This document shows positions 58,745-64,000 of a DNA stretch of 64,000 nt, one piece after another (position 1 is the stretch's first letter; each line of letters opens with the position of its first letter). This stretch comes from Tragulus kanchil (Eukaryota; Chordata; Mammalia; Artiodactyla; Tragulidae). The translations under genes were made by a program, and so were the position numbers. Where the stretch lies: positions 43,299,501 to 43,363,500 of the forward strand of contig JAIOJX010000002.1 of NCBI GenBank assembly GCA_022376925.1. The letters are read 5' to 3'. The notes beneath the pieces are model-generated. The model saw only the letters and a list, made by a program, of their open reading frames with translations. It was not told the DNA's origin and did no database searches.

Positions 58745-61022
58745 TCAGCCAGATGCATAGAAGACCTGTGTCCTCCCATTTCCAGTATCGCAGGAACAAA
58801 TTACACATTCCTGTGTTTGAAGCTTCATGCTCCTATCTTTGGGCCTCAAACTGATCCACACTACAAAGACCCTAAATATAGGATCAGATACTAAATTTAC
58901 TGGGTGCAGTTGAAAGTGAAAAATAGTTTCTTTTTTAGCGATTGTTAGGAATTTCAAAATGGTGACAACAGAGCATTAAGCCAAACGAGAGACCCTTCTA
59001 AGCATGAGCTCCTATGTGATTGCATAGGACTCAATAATACTGGCCCTACCTGTGTATCTCCAGACCTTGTTTAGCCATTCACTGTGCTCTTTTAGACATC
59101 ACTTTGATCAGAATACTAGGAGCAACCACCTGTGATTTTGTGTTGAGAAGAATTTGCTTTTATGCCAGAGGGAGAGATATATACCCAGTTGTTCAAGTTG
59201 TATTAGTACATTAGGCCGATTTTTAATCACAAAGGCATTCTGTACATGAGATAGGTAGGTTCTTATGGCTCATAATTCATAACAGCATTATGGGGAAATC
59301 TGTCTAGAGTTTCATATAACCTAATTAACCTACAAGTCTTATTTTCCCAAAATGTGAATGTACTTCTTGAAATAATTCTAATAGAATACTGGACATAAGA
59401 CTTCTTATAACTAATTATTTATCAATAGTTGATAGTGTTTTTGTTAGAGTATTTTTCTGGAAGATTAAAGGTTGTTCCAAATTGTTTTCGGAAATTGCAA
59501 AATGACGTGTTTTTATCTTTAGCTTGGAAACAAATCTCATTAGCACAGTCTTTTGTGATAAGTGTCCACATATATGATTTTGCCTACTTGGGACTTCAGA
59601 AAATTGAGTCTAAAAATAAAATAGAATTCATTAAATTTATGTTGTTGGTAGATGGTGACACTCAAAAGGATTCTTCAACTCAGAACTGTACGATGGTGAG
59701 AAAGAATTTGTTGAAACTGAGCTCTATTATGATGATCATGATGCAAATATTGTATGTATATTTGTATGCTGTGAATTTTAAAGGACACAGCAAAGATTCA
59801 GATGGCAATATGAAAGCCCTACTCTCAGAGGAAACTGGGATAAACCTTTATTTGAAATGGCTAAAAGGATAGTCTTGAGAACGCTCATCAGCCAGATGCA
59901 TAGAAGACCTGTGTCCTCCCATTTCCAGTATCGCAGGAACAAATTACACATTCCTGTGTTTGAAGCTTCATGCTCCTATCTTTGGGCCTCAAACTGATCC
60001 ACACTACAAAGACCCTAAATATAGGATCAGATACTAAATTTACTGGGTGCAGTTGAAAGTGAAAAATAGTTTCTTTTTTAGCGATTGTTAGGAATTTCAA
60101 AATGGTGACAACAGAGCATTAAGCCAAACGAGAGACCCTTCTAAGCATGAGCTCCTATGTGATTGCATAGGACTCAATAATACTGGCCCTACCTGTGTAT
60201 CTCCAGACCTTGTTTAGCCATTCACTGTGCTCTTTTAGACATCACTTTGATCAGAATACTAGGAGCAACCACCTGTGATTTTGTGTTGAGAAGAATTTGC
60301 TTTTATGCCAGAGGGAGAGATATATACCCAGTTGTTCAAGTTGTATTAGTACATTAGGCCGATTTTTAATCACAAAGGCATTCTGTACATGAGATAGGTA
60401 GGTTCTTATGGCTCATAATTCATAACAGCATTATGGGGAAATCTGTCTAGAGTTTCATATAACCTAATTAACCTACAAGTCTTATTTTCCCAAAATGTGA
60501 ATGTACTTCTTGAAATAATTCTAATAGAATACTGGACATAAGACTTCTTATAACTAATTATTTATCAATAGTTGATAGTGTTTTTGTTAGAGTATTTTTC
60601 TGGAAGATTAAAGGTTGTTCCAAATTGTTTTCGGAAATTGCAAAATGACGTGTTTTTATCTTTAGCTTGGAAACAAATCTCATTAGCACAGTCTTTTGTG
60701 ATAAGTGTCCACATATATGATTTTGCCTACTTGGGACTTCAGAAAATTGAGTCTAAAAATAAAATAGAATTCATTAAATTTATGTTGTTGGTAGATGGTG
60801 ACACTCAAAAGGATTCTTCAACTCAGAACTGTACGATGGTGAGAAAGAATTTGTTGAAACTGAGCTCTATTATGATGATCATGATGCAAATATTGTATGT
60901 ATATTTGTATGCTGTGAATTTTAAAGGACACAGCAAAGATTCAGATGGCAATATGAAAGCCCTACTCTCAGAGGAAACTGGGATAAACCTTTATTTGAAA
61001 TGGCTAAAAGGATAGTCTTGAG
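58745..61022. repeat. Tandem duplication 21: 58745-59879 = 59888-61022
   Basis: Offset 1143 bp, no indels seen in the core. Confidence 0.95.
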
Positions 61023-61399
61023 TATGCGTACTCTTCAGGGCATCTCATATTATCCTTATCAGACACTGTCTCTCTAGGATATCTACTTGTCTTAAGGACC
61101 ATGCACTTATTCTAAGTTCAGTTTTAGAGTAACAAGTCCTCGTCAGTTATTCTCTATTGCAGCTTTGCCTCCCTTTTTCAGGCTGCACGTAGTAGTTCAG
61201 AGTTGTGCCTTGAATTGGAGTGCTCTGACAGGGCCTCAGTTTTCTCTTCTCTGACAGCCACATTTTCAACAGATGATGGTGATGGACATTTAAAACACTC
61301 CAGAACAGGAAGATTCACATTCTATTGAAAACACAAATTGAAAAAGGATCCCTTGTTAGGTTATATGATGATATACTTCTATATCATTATACTTCTCCA
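58940..61399. other. SLC26A7 intron, duplicated, with one 147-codon open frame
   Basis: An open frame at 59429-59872 (copy 60572-61015, partial copy from 61836) is long for AT-rich DNA, yet shows no domain, no good start context and no splice relation to SLC26A7. It is probably chance. Confidence 0.5.
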
Positions 61400-62948
61400 C
61401 TTCCTGTATGCTCAGTTGTGTCTGACTCTGCAACCCCATGGACTGTAGCCCATTAGGCTCCTGTGTCCACGGGCTACTCCAGGCAAGAATACTGGAGCGG
61501 GTTGCCATTTCCTTTTTCAGGGGATCTTCCCAATCCATTGATTGAACCTGCATCTCTTGTATCTCCTGAACTGACAGGTGGATTCTTTACACTGACTCTG
61601 TATATCACTATTAAATATCTCCCTGAATACAGAAGTTTAGAAAAATCTCAGGCTGATAGCGTTTGATGGATTCATGCTCATTATTATATAGGGCTACAGA
61701 TATTTATTATAATATTAATTATCATTTTGTGCGTGCACTTTTTAAGAGCAGTTTCAATTTACCGTTTATCTTAAATTTTCTTTTGCTCAGATAATGTGTT
61801 TTTTTTATTAACAAATCTCATTAGCACAGTCTTTTGTGATAAGTGTCCACATATATGATTGTGCCTACTTGGGACTTCAGAAAATTGAGTCTAAAAATAA
61901 AATAGAATTCATTAAATTTATGTTGTTGGTAGATGGTGACACTCAAAAGGATTCTTCAACTCAGAACTGTACGATGGTGAGAAAGAATTTGTTGAAACTG
62001 AGCTCTATTATGATGATCATGATGCAAATATTGTATGTATATTTGTATGCTGTGAATTTTAAAGGACACAGCAAAGATTCAGATGGCAATATGAAAGCCC
62101 TACTCTCAGAGGAAACTGGGATAAACCTTTATTTGAAATGGCTAAAAGGATAGTCTTGAGTATGCGTACTCTTCAGGGCATCTCATATTATCCTTATCAG
62201 ACACTGTCTCTCTAGGATATCTACTTGTCTTAAGGACCATGCACTTATTCTAAGTTCAGTTTTAGAGTAACAAGTCCTCGTCAGTTATTCTCTATTGCAG
62301 CTTTGCCTCCCTTTTTCAGGCTGCACGTAGTAGTTCAGAGTTGTGCCTTGAATTGGAGTGCTCTGACAGGGCCTCAGTTTTCTCTTCTCTGACAGCCACA
62401 TTTTCAACAGATGATGGTGATGGACATTTAAAACACTCCAGAACAGGAAGATTCACATTCTATTGAAAACACAAATTGAAAAAGGATCCCTTGTTAGGTT
62501 ATATGATGATATACTTCTATATCATTATACTTCTCCACTTCCTGTATGCTCAGTTGTGTCTGACTCTGCAACCCCATGGACTGTAGCCCATTAGGCTCCT
62601 GTGTCCACGGGCTACTCCAGGCAAGAATACTGGAGCGGGTTGCCATTTCCTTTTTCAGGGGATCTTCCCAATCCATTGATTGAACCTGCATCTCTTGTAT
62701 CTCCTGAACTGACAGGTGGATTCTTTACACTGACTCTGTATATCACTATTAAATATCTCCCTGAATACAGAAGTTTAGAAAAATCTCAGGCTGATAGCGT
62801 TTGATGGATTCATGCTCATTATTATATAGGGCTACAGATATTTATTATAATATTAATTATCATTTTGTGCGTGCACTTTTTAAGAGCAGTTTCAATTTAC
62901 CGTTTATCTTAAATTTTCTTTTGCTCAGATAATGTGTTTTTTTTAATT
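60672..62948. repeat. Tandem duplication 22: 60672-61810 = 61810-62948
   Basis: Offset 1138 bp. One SNV: T at 60723 against G at 61861. With block 21 part of it is present three times. Confidence 0.95.
61400..61600 (-). mobile_element. Bov-tA SINE (copies at 62538-62738 and from 63643)
   Basis: tatgctcagttgtgtctgac to ctgacaggtggattctttac is the reverse complement of Bov-tA. Two tandem duplications give three copies; the third starts inside the element at ctctgcaaccccatgg. Confidence 0.9.
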
Positions 62949-64000
62949 AATCTATTTTTTTAATTGAAGGATAATTGCTTTACAGAATTCATATGTATAC
63001 TTATGGCTGATTCATGTTGATGTGTGGCAGAAAACAATGAAAACGACAAGATGCTTTTTAAAACTAGACTGTTTTTGGAACGGTTACAAATTTACAGACA
63101 AATTGAGCAATTAGTATAGAGAGTTCCTATTTACTCACATAACATAGAGTTTCCTCTATTATTTAACATCTTGCATTAGTGTGATACATTTATTATAATC
63201 AATCGACCAATATGAATACATTATCAATAAGTAAAGTCCCTGCTTTATCTGTGCTTCTCAAGTGTCATAAGAACCCATCTGTCAATGAGGGACACTTAAA
63301 TGATGCAAGTTTGATGACTGGGTTGAGAAGATCCCTTAGAGGAGGGCATAACATCCCACTCCAGTATTCTTGCTTGGAGAATCCCTAGACAGAGGAGCCT
63401 GGTGAGCTACATTCCATAGGGTTGCACAGAATTGAACACAACTGAAGCGATTTAGTACATGTGCTTTATTTAGTCTTATTTAGTTTTGCCTGATATCTTT
63501 TTTTCTGCTCTAGAATTCTATCACATTACATTTAGTTGTCCTGTCTCTCTCGTTTCCTCTTGGCTGTGTCAGTTTCTTAGACTTTCTCTGTTTTGAATAG
63601 TCCTGACAATTTTGAGTAATAGTGGTCAGATATTTTGTGGAACTCTGCAACCCCATGGACTGTAGCCCATTAGGCTCCTGTGTCCACGGGCTACTCCAGG
63701 CAAGAATACTGGAGCGGGTTGCCATTTCCTTTTTCAGGGGATCTTCCCAATCCATTGATTGAACCTGCATCTCTTGTATCTCCTGAACTGACAGGTGGAT
63801 TCTTTACACTGACTCTGTATATCACTATTAAATATCTCCCTGAATACAGAAGTTTAGAAAAATCTCAGGCTGATAGCGTTTGATGGATTCATGCTCATTA
63901 TTATATAGGGCTACAGATATTTATTATAATATTAATTATCATTTTGTGCGTGCACTTTTTAAGAGCAGTTTCAATTTACCGTTTATCTTAAATTTTCTTT
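62564..64000. repeat. Tandem duplication 23: from 62564 = from 63643 (runs off the window)
   Basis: Offset 1079 bp; 63643-64000 equals 62564-62921. The right copy should continue past 64000 with the sequence of 62922-63642. Confidence 0.93.
63318..63460 (+). mobile_element. Bov-tA SINE, 5'-truncated
   Basis: actgggttgagaagatccct, ccactccagtattcttgctt and gaattgaacacaactgaagc follow Bov-tA on the + strand. Confidence 0.85.

Larger units (their letters stand above)
56777..58939. repeat. Tandem duplication 20: 56777-57850 = 57868-58939
   Basis: Offset 1090, then 1088 bp after two single-base losses (A run, C run). It starts 13 bp after the STAS exon donor. Confidence 0.95.

Noticed and set aside
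1..64000. CRISPR array, tandem satellite or segmental gene cluster as the cause of the regular repeats
   Set aside because: Units are about 1.1 kb, each only two or three copies, all of different sequence, so there is no common repeat.

Overview
The window is nuclear DNA of a ruminant mammal (Pecora). Three things show this: BovB (RTE) LINE copies, many Bov-tA (tRNA-derived, BovB-tailed) SINEs, and tRNA-Glu-type CHR SINEs of cetartiodactyls, all embedded in AT-rich intronic DNA with L1 and MIR copies. The species cannot be fixed from sequence alone.

The only protein-coding gene I can support is SLC26A7, an anion exchanger/channel of the SLC26 family. It lies on the + strand, and seven consecutive internal exons are visible: 13850-13997, 14585-14698, 19659-19736, 21846-21941, 43114-43220, 46460-46526 and 56627-56764. 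Their splice sites and phases agree, and they run from the transmembrane transport core to the first exon of the cytoplasmic STAS domain. The 5' exons lie to the left of the window and the rest of the STAS domain to the right.

Everything else is intronic. From left to right: 0-13.8 kb holds Bov-tA and CHR SINEs and a nested + strand L1 interrupted by an LTR-like element. 13.8-25 kb holds exons, MIR, an L1 3' end, and BovB and Bov-tA fragments. 26.0-34.7 kb holds a 5'-truncated, broken L1 on the minus strand, inserted in an older L1. 35.1-36.1 kb holds an L1 3' end and a small retrocopy of an unidentified polyadenylated RNA. 36.3-42.9 kb holds an old minus-strand L1 split by BovB and several SINEs. 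43-46.5 kb holds two exons. 50.8-53.8 kb holds a processed pseudogene of protein phosphatase 1 gamma (PPP1CC) cut by a Bov-tA. 54-64 kb holds CHR, MIR, BovB and Bov-tA copies and the STAS exon.

The dominant structural signal is not a gene. About 23 direct tandem duplications, each 1.03-1.15 kb, tile most of the window and make up about 25 kb of the 64 kb. Copies are nearly identical, ignore sequence class (exons, introns, repeats), and have indel-rich, homopolymer-compressed margins at the junctions. Five of the seven SLC26A7 exons are wholly or partly duplicated, one of them tripled. I read this as a systematic assembly artefact: overlapping contig or read ends kept twice. A real locus of about 38-39 kb would remain after collapsing. 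I found no novel biological system; the next most interesting items are the PPP1CC pseudogene, a tail-less SINE fragment with a perfect target-site duplication, a retrocopied unknown RNA, and an inverted pair of SINE-plus-flank composites.
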